Of a DNA stretch of 64,000 bases, positions 53,394 to 63,501 are shown in pieces. The notes beneath the pieces were generated by a model. It saw only the letters and a program-made list of their open reading frames with translations. It ran no database searches and was not told the origin of the DNA. A program made the position numbers and the translations under genes. How positions within the stretch are numbered: the first letter of the stretch is position 1; every line of letters begins with the position of its first letter. Source of the DNA: Prorocentrum cordatum (taxonomy: Eukaryota > Sar > Dinophyceae > Prorocentrales > Prorocentraceae); assembly GCA_963575745.1 (NCBI GenBank), contig CAUYUJ010018873.1, positions 1 through 64,000 on the forward strand, read 5' to 3'.

Positions 53394-53706
53394 GTGGAGG
53401 AGGAGGAGGAGGAGGAGGAGGAGGAGGAGGAGGAGGAGGAGGAGGAGGAGGAGGAGGAGGAGGGAGGAGGAGGAGGGAGGAGGAGGAGGAGGAGGAGGAG
53501 GAGGAGAGGAGGAGGAGGAGGAGGAGGAGGAGGAGGAGAGAGGAGGAGGAGGAGGAGGAGGACGAGGAGGAGGAGGAGGGGGAGGAGGAGGAGGAGGAGG
53601 AGGACGAGGAGGAGGAGGAGGAGGAGGAGGAGAGGAGGAGGGGGAGGAGGGGGAGGAGGAGGAGGAGGAGGAGAGGAGGAGGAGGAGGAGGAGGAGGAGG
53701 AGGAGT
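53394..53706. repeat. (GGA)n purine tract
   Basis: About 310 bp of GGA/GAGGAGG with GAC and GGGGA variants. Confidence 0.97.
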
Positions 53707-53941
53707 AGGCGAAGAGAGCGCAGAGACGAGAGACGCGAGGAGGCGGGGAGAGGCGGTCGTGCTCCTCGTCCTGCGTTGCGGTCGCCGCGTCGCGGCGGCC
53801 TCCGCCAGGAGCCCGCGTCGACGCTGCTGCGTCCGGCCGGCTCCGCCGAGCCCGCGGCGGCGGACCGGGGGGGATCGGGGGCAAAGGTTGGGAGCGCCCT
53901 CCTCCGCAGGCCAATCGATTTGTGGGGATCTAGCCATATAG

Positions 53942-54040
53942 ATTCAGGTAGATGCAGATAATTCGAAGTGCATCCAGGTTAATACAGGCAGATCGAGTTA
54001 AATCTGGGTACATCCAGGTAAATCCAGAGATCTCCAGGGG
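53942..54040 (+). repeat. 10-bp ATCCAGGTAA degenerate array
   Basis: Consecutive blocks ATTCAGGTAG, ATGCAGATA, ATTCGAAGTGC, ATCCAGGTTA, ATACAGGCAG, ATCGAGTTAA, ATCTGGGTAC, ATCCAGGTAA, ATCCAGAG and ATCTCCAGGGG. The period is 10 bp with single-base slips. It lies between GC-rich DNA and a CATCAAGGGG repeat. Confidence 0.8.
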
Positions 54041-54127
54041 AAATTGGAGCAATTCGCGGCCGCTCAAGCGCGAGTCGAAGGACGGCAGAAGTCGTTAATC
54101 CTTTAACGAAAAAAGGGGCGCCAAGGA

Positions 54128-54225
54128 TGTGCATCAAGGGGGGGCGTCAAGGGGTTCCATCAAGGGGGGCGTCAAGGGAGTGCATCAAGGGGAGCGGTTC
54201 AAGCGCGCGGTTCAAGCGTGCAGAG
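54128..54225. repeat. short CATCAAGGGG/CGTCAAGGG repeat
   Basis: GCATCAAGGGGGGGCGTCAA, TTCCATCAAGGGGGGCGTCA and GGTTCAAGCGCGCGGTTCAA. The following 54226-55050 is GC-rich with no gene and contains a (CTC)n run at 54788-54836. Confidence 0.75.
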
Positions 54226-54787
54226 TGGTTGCACCTGTTGGCGCCCGGTCCAGGGTGTCTGCAGATCTGACCCTTCGGCCCTACACAAGGCAAGGGCGGG
54301 GGGGGCAGGTTCCAGGGCGGGGGGGGTGTTTCGAGGTGCGAGATTTTCGACCGTTGTCTTTTCCTTCGGCGGCCTTTCAGCCTCGGGATGTGCCTTCCAA
54401 CGGCCACGCCTCGTCGAGTGTTTCTGGGGCTGGCCGGGTCGCCCCGAACGGCTGCCAGAGGCCAGAGCGTCGCCCGAAAGCCACCGGGGGGAGCAGGGGC
54501 ACGAAAGGGGGGGGGGCATCGGCACGCGGGGGGACATGTCGATCCCCCGGTCGCCCATGGATCGCCAGCATGGGCCCGATGGCCCCGCCCGCGCCCAGGC
54601 GCGTGCGGATGTGCCATCGGGCGCTTCTCTCGCCGATCCGTCGGCGGCGTATCGCCCAGCCCGGGTCGACGTTTCTGCCCCGCCTGCCGCTGCCCCCCCT
54701 GTCGTGGCCCGTCAAGGGGGGGGCGCAGAGCGGAGGGGGAGGACGGGCCGTGCGGAAGTGGGCCCCGTCCCCCCCCCCCCCCGCAGG

Positions 54788-54836
54788 CCTCCTCCTCCTC
54801 CTCCTCCTCCTCCTCCTCCTCCTCCTCCTCCTCCTC
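54788..54836. repeat. (CTC)n tract
   Basis: About 16 CTC triplets preceded by a poly-C run. Confidence 0.97.
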
Positions 54837-55155
54837 CCAAGGCGCCGAGGCCTTCTCGCCGAGGCCATCTTGGAGGCTCCAGCGACCCGTGGGACCTCCA
54901 CTCCAGGGCCCGGCGGGGGGGGGTAGGGGGAGGGGCGCCCCCCCCACCCCGAAGGGGAAGAAGGGGGCCGGAAGGGGGGCCCCCCTGCAACGCTCACGCC
55001 CTGAGGTGCTGGTGGCCTTGTTTGCGGAGAAGTCGCCACGAAAGACAGAGTCATGAGTGAAGCTTCCATCTTTCCTCCCTTCCTCTCCCCCCTCAGCGGC
55101 AGTCTTGAGCGACGTGTTCCCTCTGCGACTTGGCCAGCTCGGCGAACCGCATTCA

Positions 55156-55200
55156 GTGTCGCAAGTGTCGCAAGTGTCGCAAGAGTCACGAGTGAGAGAG
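55156..55200. repeat. GTCGCAAGT direct repeats
   Basis: GTGTCGCAAGTGTCGCAAGT with GAGTCACGAGTGAGAG. Bases 55201-55630 are purine-rich with no gene. Confidence 0.7.
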
Positions 55201-55630
55201 CTCCTGAATTTGTTGTCACGCCTGGGCCCTCCACAGACCCCGCGACCATCCCACGGCAGCTCGGGGTGAGATCCGCCCTCCGGGGATCAGGCTCCCGGGT
55301 CCGGGACCCGCTTCCTGCAAGACCATGTTCTTCCTTGGCGCAGGAGGGAAGGGAGGAACGCAGAGGAGGAAGAGGAGAAGAGGTGCGGATGCGGAAGGAG
55401 GAGGATCATCGACGATCGAGGACCGAGTTTGTTTGTTTTTGTTGCGAAGGCTTGAGGGAGGGGGAGGAGCAGGAGGGGAGAAGGGATCGGAACGGGAGGT
55501 TGGGAGCGGAGTGGAGATGGGGGGAGGGTGAGGATGGAGGATAAGGTGCAAGGGAGGGAGGGAGGATTGAGGGGTCCCCGCCCGCTCTTCCTTCTTGTTT
55601 TTGTCATTATTCCTCCCCTGATCGTATTCT

Positions 55631-56060
55631 ATCTCCGCCTTCTCCCTCCCTCCCTCCCTCCCTCCCTCCTTTATCTTACTTGCTTCCTCGTTTTGCTCAA
55701 ACCTCGTCATCCCCTGTCCTCGTGGGATCATCCTTCCACTGCCTTTTCCATCCACGCGCTCTCTTCCTTTCTCCTCCCTCTCTCCTCCCCCCTCCTCATC
55801 CATCTTTTCTCATCCTCCCTCCCTGTTCCCACCGCCCCTCCTCCTTCATACTCCTCCGTCCACCTCCTTCCTCCGTCCCCCTTCCCTTCTCCCTCTCCTC
55901 CCCATCCTACCTCCTCCCGATCGCCCTCCCTCCTCACTCATTCTCGCTCCTCCTGCCTCCTCGACCCCCCTCTCCGCAGATCCGACTCCTGCCTCGTCCC
56001 TCCCTCCCTCACCCTCCTCTCTTTCTCCCCCCGCGCTGCGGAATCTCGAGGCCAGGGCCT
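55631..56060. repeat. CT-rich tract
   Basis: CTCCCTCCCTCCCTCC, then irregular CTCC/TTCC/CATCC sequence. The 375-codon frame that crosses it is low-complexity. Confidence 0.85.
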
Positions 56061-56388
56061 CACCGCACACGGACCCTGGTGCCTCACTGGTGGTTCGTTT
56101 CCTTCCTCCCTTCCCCCCCCCCCGCCCCCTTGAGGCCCAGGGCATCGCCCTCCATATCCCTTTGGGCACGGTATTTGACTGTGCCCGCCTTTTCCTTCGC
56201 TGCTGATGCTCGGTGCTATCGCTCTGACTGCACTGCTGCATGCTCGCTCGCCCCCTCGCCCCCCTCCTCGCCTCACTCGCCCTCTCACGTCCTCCTCGGA
56301 AGCCGCCGGGCCCCCGCCAGGCGGCGCCCGAGCCCCCGAAGGAGCTGGAGCAGGATGCGGCGGAGGACCCGCGGTGCCGATGCGAGTT

Positions 56389-57651
56389 CCATGGGGAACG
56401 GTAGGGCAGGCATGACTGTCCTCGAGGAGGTCTTTGGAGATGTGGCTCGCACCCTGTCGAAGAGAGCCGATCGATTGCCCCAGAGGGGGCCAAGATGGCT
56501 CAAGAAAGCTCCAGCAGAGCTTCGAGACGTAGCTGAGTTGGGGGTAAGAGTCCTCGTGGATGCTTCTTGGGATCTCTTCGGAGGGCTCTCTGGGAGCCTC
56601 TGGGAAGAAACTTTGAGGCCTCTGGGAGGCCTCTTGGGGGCTTCTTACGGGCCTCTTGGGGCTTCTTGGGGGCCTTTTGGGGGTCTTGGGAGCTTCTTTT
56701 GGGGCCTCTTGGGGGCCTCTTGGGGGCCTCTTGGGGCATCTTGGGGCCTCTTGGGGGGCGAGAGCTCGAAATGTTTGTTCGTGTTTCCCCTCTGGGCCCC
56801 CTCTTAGGGGCCATCTTGGGCCATGTGTAGGTCCTCCTGGAGGCTGTTTGGACCGTCTTGGAGCGATCGCGGGGCCTCTTGGGTCGTCCAGGGCGGCCAG
56901 AAGCTCGAAAGGGCGGTACTGCTAGGATCGTCCGACAACCCGTACGGAATCACCGAGTTTTGCGTCTTCAGAGCCACTTGGAAGTCCTCTTGGAGCCCTC
57001 CTGGAGCCACTGAGGGGCGCTGCGTGGGCCGTCTCGGGACCAACGTGGGCCACCTTGGAACGCTCTGGGCCTGCGGCCGTGGGGCGTGCCACCCTTTCGG
57101 CGGCCTCCTTGGGGCGCTCGGGGGGGCCCCCGAGGCCGCGCCCGGGAGTTCGGGCATCTCTGGCCCGACCCCGACCTGTTCTTGCAGGGTTGCTTCTCGT
57201 CCGGAGACCCCAGGGGCCGCCGCGCGCGCGCGATGCAGAAACCTTCCTGAGCTCTCACCGGAGACTGCAGCACGCCTCTAATCCGTTGGGCCAGCGAGTT
57301 GTTTTGCCGATTGGCGCGGGCCCTCGCGCCCCCCCCCATGGAGCAGATCTTGGCTGTCTGTGGCGCCTGTTTCGATTAGGTGGAGTAAACAGGGGCCCCG
57401 CCTCTCCCCCTCCTCTCCTAGTGTACACGCGAATCGTTGTTTCGCGCAATTGTGCATCATATTTTCGCGGCGGCCCTCGGGAAAATAAGAAAGGGGCTCT
57501 AGGGCGCCGGATGCGTTGTAAAAGAAGTGAATCAGGTGCGGCCCCAATTAGGGGAAAGTTTCCTATTGCATGGGCACAGTGCTTGGCATTGCCTCGCATT
57601 GCTTGGCATTGCTTGCCTCCTATTGCATGGGCACAGTGCTTGGCATTGCTT
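56389..57651 (+). repeat. 1.26-kb segmental duplication, left copy
   Basis: Nearly identical to 60105-61379 (offset 3716) from CCATGGGGAACGGTAGGGCA to GTGCTTGGCATTGCTT. It contains a CTTGG-phased block (about 56560-57060), a GC-rich middle and two copies of TATTGCATGGGCACAGTGCT near the end. It has no credible gene: frames encode Gly/Leu/Trp repeats from CTTGGGG. Confidence 0.95.
56560..57060 (+). repeat. CTTGG ~10.5-bp phased repeat within the duplication
   Basis: CTCTTGGGGGCCTCTTGGGG runs have spacings of 10-12 bp (10, 11, 12, 11, 11, 10 and 10 at the best-preserved part, 56665-56755). The same block recurs at 60276-60780. Confidence 0.9.
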
Positions 57652-57779
57652 GAGGCCCCCAGCACAGGCCCCCAGATGGCTCCCCACGAGATCCGAAAGA
57701 GTGCCCGAAGAGGGGAACATTGCTTCATCCCCTCAGGACAACGTGCATGTTCAGCAAGTTGGGCTTTTCGCGTTTCGCG

Positions 57780-58580
57780 ACGTTCAAGACGACCCAAGAG
57801 GCCCCCAAGCTCGCCCCCAGACAGGCCGAGAGGCCCCGAAGACGGTCCCAAGGCAGCCCAAAGGCGCTCCAAGACGGACCCAGAGGCGCCGAAGACGGCT
57901 CAAGAGCGCTCCAAGAGAGCCCCGAGAGAGAGCCAAGATAGGGAACTCGATGTCAGAATCCAGTATTTCTGCCCCAAGAGAAGCCCCGAGACCGCCAGCA
58001 GGCCCCCACAGGCTCTGGAGTCCCCCAGATGACCTGGATCGGTGCCAAAGTGCGGCATAGGGGAGTTCAGGGGGTCTTGGATGGCTCCGAGGGCACCCTG
58101 CTCCGGACCTCCTCCCAAACGAACCTCGGCCCACCAAAAAGGGCCTAAAGGGTGCTCAGAGGGCCCAAGAACGTCCCCAGCACGCCCACCACTGCTTCAA
58201 GACAGCCCACGAGGCCTCCAAGACGGCCGAAGAGGGCTCCGAAGTGCTCTCCGAGAGAGTCCCAAATAGGCAACATTCACTGGTTTCCAGTAGGTCTTTG
58301 GAGGATTCTCCCGTTGTCGCCTGCTCTGCTTCCCTACGCTCCGAGACGGCCCAAGAGGCTTCCAACAGGGCCGCAGCGCACCCCAAGAGGGTGCCAAGAC
58401 GGCTCAAGAGGCGTCCATGATGGCCCAAGAGGCCCCAAGATGGCTCCCCGAATGAGCCTGGACACGCCAAAAGTAGCCCTAAAGGAGTCCAAGCGGGCTC
58501 CAAGACGCCCCGAAGACGGTAACGCTTGCTTCGCAACGGCCCACCCGGCCTCCAAGACGGCCCAAAAGAACCCCAAAATG
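57780..58580 (-). repeat. CCAAG ~10.5-bp phased repeat
   Basis: CCAAGAGGCCCCCAAGCTCG-type units on the complement of the CTTGG family, interrupted by mixed sequence at 57945-58145. The stretch 58106-58260 (CCTCCTCCCAAACGAACCTC, CCCAGCACGCCCACCA) recurs at 62105-62260. Confidence 0.85.
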
Positions 58581-58583
58581 CCT

Positions 58584-58604
58584 CCACAGCCATCTTGGCT
58601 CAAG
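58584..58604 (+). other. probable spliced-leader relic upstream of the GDPHL gene
   Basis: CCATCTTGGCTCAAG preceded by CCACAG agrees with the dinoflagellate spliced leader at 18 of 21 positions by my count. It lies 94 bp before the ATG and at the point where the CCAAG repeat ends. It runs opposite to the local repeat orientation, which argues against simple derivation from it, but chance remains possible. Confidence 0.5.
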
Positions 58605-58697
58605 TCTACATCAGGCTGGCTTTCAGCATTTGAAACCGCACCCGCACACTCCGTACACTCATATCTACGACAGTTGTTTGTTCCAATAATCTCACAG

Positions 58698-59693
58698 ATG
58701 GCACATGTCATTCTGATCGCCAGCCTGGTCGGGGCCAGCGGCGTGTCCAGCCTGGCTTCTGCAGTTGATCTCGAGCTGATGCAGATGTCGACCACTGGCG
58801 ACACATGGAGCGTGTCTACATATGGCCGGTTCTGCGCTGGCGATAATCAATTCCAGGGCCTGGTGGGATACAGCGTGTGCCAGGCGTCATGTCTGGCTGA
58901 GCCGCGATGCGTCGCGATCATGGGCGCAGTCACCATGGGCGACAGCTCTTGTTGGCTAGCCTTGGATGCTTGCATTGAGACGACGGCCCATCCACACTAC
59001 AGGATCTGGTACAGGCCGGCGACCGCGGCGCCGACGCCCAACCCGACGCCTTTGCCCACGCCATCACCGACTACGGCGCCGACGCCCAGCCCGACGCCCT
59101 CGCTCACGCTATCACCGACTATGGTGCCGACGCCGAACCCGACGTCGAGCCCGACGTCCGCGCCCGCGTCATCCCCGACGGCGTCGTCCGCCACCGGCGA
59201 CCCACACCTGCAGAACGTGTTCGGTCAGCGGTTCGACTTGGCGAGGCCGGGCATCTCTGTCTTGGTCCGCGTTCCACGCGGAATGCCCGTCGAGGATGCG
59301 TTGCTTGTTGTCAAGGCCGATGCGCGTCGATTGGGGGCACGTTGCTCAGACATGTACTTCCAGGAGATCAACGTCACAGGGACGTGGGCGCACAAGGCGC
59401 AGCCTGGAGGCTTCCGCTTCGACGCTCGCGGCGCTCGCGCCGAGAAGCCGAAGTGGCTGAGGCTCGGGCCAGTGGAGCTCAAAGTCGGCAGCGGGCACAC
59501 CGACAAGGGACTGCATTATCTGAACGTCTATGTCAAGAACCTTCAGCGTGTCGGGTTTCATGTCGGAGGGCTGCTGGGAGAGGATGACCACGCGGAGGCG
59601 GCGGTGCCTGAGGAAAGGTGCCAGAAGATCCTGTCCCTGGAGGCATATGCATATGGTCAGCTTCCACAAGGCTCCGTCGCAATCGGCTACTGA
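58698..59693 (+). CDS. secreted PAN-like and GDPHL (vWFD-like) domain protein
   Basis: A 331-residue intronless frame. The ATG at 58698 is chosen because it starts a signal peptide (MAHVILIASLVGASGVSSLA); the in-frame sequence above it is CCAAG repeat. Residues about 40-95 carry six cysteines (46, 61, 65, 71, 85, 92) in a PAN/apple-like pattern. Residues about 109-163 are a Pro/Thr/Ser linker built from PTPNPTP and PTPSPT units. At 166-181 TGDPHLQNVFGQRFDL matches the opening of a von Willebrand factor D-like domain that dinoflagellates have in many copies; VGGLLGEDDH at 289-298 matches its end, with Cys216 and Cys308. Secretion or surface display is inferred; ligand unknown. The frame closes with TGA. 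The last codons lie in a locally duplicated segment (59684-60005). Confidence 0.8.
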   Translation: MAHVILIASLVGASGVSSLASAVDLELMQMSTTGDTWSVSTYGRFCAGDNQFQGLVGYSVCQASCLAEPRCVAIMGAVTMGDSSCWLALDACIETTAHPHYRIWYRPATAAPTPNPTPLPTPSPTTAPTPSPTPSLTLSPTMVPTPNPTSSPTSAPASSPTASSATGDPHLQNVFGQRFDLARPGISVLVRVPRGMPVEDALLVVKADARRLGARCSDMYFQEINVTGTWAHKAQPGGFRFDARGARAEKPKWLRLGPVELKVGSGHTDKGLHYLNVYVKNLQRVGFHVGGLLGEDDHAEAAVPEERCQKILSLEAYAYGQLPQGSVAIGY

Positions 59694-60005
59694 GCCGGGA
59701 ACTCCCAGCACCGCGCGACGCTGTCAAGCCCGCCCGCGATAGGACGGGTCGCCTGCCTGCCGCTGGCCACCCGTTCCTTGCGAGACGACTAGTAATATGA
59801 ACAGCTCCAGAGGCCCCCTAGTATTGCGGTCGGTTGAGAAGAGCCATTACTTTTTCTGGCCGAAAGAGGCCGCGCGTTATGTCACTTTTGTCACTCGTCG
59901 CCATCGGCTACTGTGCCGAGGGCTTCCGGCTCCGTGCAGCGCGGTCGAGCCCGCCCGCGATAGGACGGCTCGTCGGCCGGTCGTTGGCCACCCGTTCCCT
60001 GAAAG
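59684..60005 (+). repeat. duplicated 3' end of the GDPHL gene
   Basis: ATCGGCTACTGAGCCGGG...AAGCCCGCCCGCGATAGGAC (59684-59783) recurs as ATCGGCTACTGTGCCGAG...GAGCCCGCCCGCGATAGGAC (59902-60003). Both end GGCCACCCGTTCC. The first copy includes the stop codon, which is altered in the second. Confidence 0.8.
59801..59870 (+). repeat. dispersed ~60-bp repeat (partner at 61957-62012)
   Basis: CAGCTCCAGAGGCCCCCTAG, ATTGCGGTCGG and GAGAAGAGCCATTA are repeated at 61957-62012 as CAGCTCCAGAGGCCCCCTGA, ATTGCGGTCGG and GAGAAAAGCCATTA. The pair brackets the right copy of the 1.26-kb duplication and the GAC tract. Confidence 0.8.
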
Positions 60006-60104
60006 AGGCGCATTTGTTGGATCGTTTTCTTGTTCATTCAATCGCTTCGCTCATTCCGCCGGCCCATTTCGCATCACGGTGGCTGGATAGTGGTGTGCTC
60101 GTAC

Positions 60105-61379
60105 CCATGGGGAACGGTAGGGCAGGCATGACTGTCCTCGAGGAGGTCTTTGGAGATGTGGCTCGCACCCTGTCGAAGAGAGCCGATCGATTGCCCCAGA
60201 GGGGGCCAAGATGGCTCAAGAAAGCTCCAGCAGAGCTTCGAGACGTAGCTGAGTTGGGGGTAAGAGTCCTCGTGGATGCTTCTTGGGATCTCTTCGGAGG
60301 GCTCTCTGGGAGCCTCTGGGAAGAAACTTTGAGGCCTCTGGGAGGCCTCTTGGGGGCTTCTTACGGGCCTCTTGGGGCTTCTTGGGGGCCTTTTGGGGGT
60401 CTTGGGAGCTTCTTTTGGGGCCTCTTGGGGGCCTCTTGGGGGCCTCTTGGGGCATCTTGGGGGCCTCTTGGGGCCTCTTGGGGGGCGAGAGCTCGAAATG
60501 TTTGTTCGTGTTTCCCCTCTGGGCCCCCTCTGAGGGGCCATCTTGGGCCATGTGTAGGTCCTCCTGGAGGCTGTTTGGACCGTCTTGGAGCGATCGCGGG
60601 GCCTCTTGGGTCGTCCAGGGCGGCCAGAAGCTCGAAAAGGCGGTACTGCTAGAATCGTCCGACAACCCGTACGGGGATTCACTGGGTTTTGCGTCTTCAG
60701 AGCCACTTGGAAGTCCTCTTGGAGCCCTCCTGGAGCCACTGAGGGGCGCTGCGTGGGCCGTCTCGGGACCAACGCGGGCCACCTTGGAACGCTCTGGGCC
60801 TGCGGCCGTGGGGCGTGCCACCCTCTCGGCGGCCTCATTGGGGCGCTCGGGGGGGCCCCCGAGGTCGCGCCCGGGAGTTCGGGCATCTCTGGCCCGACCC
60901 CGACCCGTTCTTGCAGGGCTGCTTCTCGTCCCGAGACCCCAGGGGCCGCCGCGCGCGCGCGGTGCAGACACCCTCTTGAGCTCTCACCGGAGACTGCAGC
61001 ACGCCTCCAATCCGTTGGGCCAGCGAATTGTTTTGCCGATTGGCGCGGGCCCTCGCGCCCCCCCCATGGAGCAGATCTTGGCTGTCTGTGGCGCCTGTTT
61101 CGATTAGGTGGAGTAAACAGGGGCCCCGCCTCTCCCCCTCCTCTCCTAGTGTACACGCGAATCGTTGTTTCGCGCAACTGTGCATTATATTTTCGCGGCG
61201 GCCCTCGGGAAAATAAGAAAGGGGCTCTAGGGCGCCGGATGCGTTGTAAAAGAAGTGAATCAGGTGCGGCCCCAATTAGGGGAAAGTTTCCTATTGCATG
61301 GGCACAGTGCTTGGCATTGCCTCGCATTGCTTGGCATTGCTTGCCTCCTATTGCATGGGCACAGTGCTTGGCATTGCTT
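60105..61379 (+). repeat. 1.26-kb segmental duplication, right copy
   Basis: Partner of 56389-57651, with small indels (for example one extra CTTGGGG unit near 60465). It ends GCATTGCTT and then runs straight into the GAC tract, whereas the left copy runs into GAGGCCCCCAGC. Confidence 0.95.
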
Positions 61380-61384
61380 AGCAT

Positions 61385-61430
61385 TGCGTGGCGACGACGG
61401 CGACGGCAACGGCGACGACGACGAAGACGA

Positions 61431-61467
<37 letters not shown>

Positions 61468-61473
61468 AACGAG

Positions 61474-61528
<55 letters not shown>

Positions 61529-61652
61529 GCGACGGCGACGGCGACGACGAAGGCCACGACGACGACGGCGATCACGACGACGACGACGACGACCACGGCC
61601 GACGGCGACAGCGACGGCGACGACGACGGCGACGGCGACGACGACGGCGACA

Positions 61653-61685
<33 letters not shown>

Positions 61686-61803
61686 GCGATGAAGACTGCG
61701 ACGACGTCGACGACGACGATCACGACGGCGGCGACGACGACGACAACGACGACGACGACGACGATGACGATGACGAAGACGACGACGACGACGCCGACGC
61801 CAG
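61385..61803. repeat. (GAC)n tract with GGC variants
   Basis: About 420 bp of GACGACGACGGCGACGGC. Poly-Asp, poly-Thr and poly-Arg frames are artefacts. Confidence 0.97.
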
Positions 61804-62104
61804 CGCCGGCGCCAGGGGGACGGGGGGGGAGGGGGACGGGGGGGGGAGTCTCCTTGTTTCTGTTCGACGGCGCCGAATGGTCGGGAGCGGGGGTGGCTGG
61901 TTCAAACGCGCCGCCGAACGTTCCCAAGGCAAGCGAGCGTGAAACGCGCTCCCTCACAGCTCCAGAGGCCCCCTGATATTGCGGTCGGCTGAGAAAAGCC
62001 ATTATTTGTTCCTACCTTTACCTTGCCGATTAGGTCGTCTCCAATGCGCCGCGGCTCTTTCGGCTGAGAAGAGCTTGGAGCTGTGGAATCGCTGTCCCTG
62101 TTCT

Positions 62105-62260
62105 GGACCTCCTCCCAAGCGAACCTCGACCCGCCAAAAGGGCCTAAAGGGTGCCTAGATGGCCCCCAAACGCCCCCAGCACGCCCACCATTGCGCGAAT
62201 GCTTCGAGACGGCGCACGAGGCCTCCAAGACGCCCCAGGAGGGCTCCATCCCATTTTGTT
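62105..62260 (-). repeat. copy of the 58106-58260 dispersed repeat
   Basis: CCTCCTCCCAAGCGAACCTC, GGGCCTAAAGGGTGC, CCCAGCACGCCCACCA and CGAGGCCTCCAAGACG match 58106-58260 in order. Confidence 0.85.
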
Positions 62261-62329
62261 TTCGCTAACAACAATTTTCCTGGCGAAGGACCCAACCAAA
62301 TGCAGCTGTGAGTACCGCGTTGTGGGTAC

Positions 62330-62965
62330 CGCTTTCGGTGGAACCCCCTATGGGGCCACGATCCTCGTGAGGGGTGTGCCGAAATGGGCGGGGGGACGCA
62401 TGCAAACCCTGCCGCTGGTGCCTCCGGTGGAACCCCCTATGGGGCCACGATCCTCGTGAGGCTTGTGCAAGAATCAGCGGGGGGGCTGTCGGTGGAGCTA
62501 CCTATGGGGCCACGATCCTCGGGAGGGGTGTGCCGACACGGGCGGGTGGACGCATGCAAACCCTGCCGCTGGGGCCTTCGGTGGAGCTCCCCATGGGGCC
62601 GCGATCCTCGGGAGGGGTGCGCAAAAGTGGGGCGGCGCCGCCATGCGGACCCTGTCACTGGGGCCTTCGGTGGAGCTCTCTATGGGACTACGAACAGTGC
62701 GAGGGGTGCGCCAAGATGGGGCGGCGCCGCCACGTGGACCCTGCCACTGGGGCCTCGTTGTGGAGCTCCCTGCGCGGCCACGAACTGGGGCCGCGCTGCC
62801 ATGTGGACCCTGCCGTTGGGGCCTTCGGTGGAGCTCCTTCTGGGGCCACGAACCGTGTGAGGGGTGTGCCAAAACGGGTGGCGGTCCCCGCATGCGGACC
62901 CTGCCATTGGGGCCTTTTTGTGGAGCTCCCTGTGGGGCCACGAACCGTGTGAGGGGCGCGGCGCT
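62330..62965 (-). repeat. 89-bp family array C, inverted
   Basis: Seven or eight units on the opposite strand to array A: TATGGGGCCACGATCCTCGT, GAGGGGTGTGCCGAAATGG, CGCATGCAAACCCTGCCGCT and GGGGCCTTCGGTGGAGCTCC. ACGATCCTCGTGAG at 62358 and 62447 gives the 89-bp spacing; later units carry deletions. Confidence 0.9.
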
Positions 62966-63501
62966 GTCGATGGCGATGGCGATGCTCATGGCGATGTGGA
63001 TCATGACGATGGCGATGATGATGCCGATGATGACGCTGACGAGGCGGATGGGAAGAGGGAGGAGGGGGAGGAGGAGGGACTGGACTGGAACGCTTACGAC
63101 CCTGGTTAGATAGTCCTGACTGCAACGCGTTGCTCATGGGCAACAGAGATGTCCGAGGGTCTGCGAATAGCACGGGGCTATAGCCTGCAGCCTCGCTGGG
63201 GGGAAACTACTGGCCCTAAGCGGGACCGTCCTGTGGGGAGACTGCCCCATGACGGCCTACAGGGGCACCATCCTCCAGCGGCAGGCTCGCATTGGAAGGG
63301 AGAGTCGAGAGTCTCCTCCAATTCAATCCCAGGCCACGGCCCAGCAACAGCAACGAGGAGGGGGGGACGACGGGCGAGAAGGAACAAGACACCGCAGACA
63401 CAGCACACACGCACACGCCACACGGAGGCCAGGAGAAGGAAGGGAGCAGGCAACGGCAGCAGCCGCGGGAGGGGCAGCAGGCAATGGAGGGGGCCGTGGC
63501 G
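62966..63501. other. no gene seen; short degenerate GAT tract
   Basis: GATGGCGATGGCGATGCTCA and GATGATGATGCCGATGATG at 62966-63040, then GGAGGGGGAGGAGGAGGG. The remainder is unremarkable. Confidence 0.5.

Noticed and set aside
56485-56510. GGCTCAAG matches near 56488, 57894, 58403 and 60210 as spliced-leader relics
   Set aside because: The upstream bases do not match the leader; they arise from CCAAG/GGCTC repeat units.
60074-62002. 642-codon minus-strand frame
   Set aside because: It joins a GAC tract, the 1.26-kb duplication and CTTGG repeats. Residue runs are repeat-driven and the same frame is broken in the left copy.
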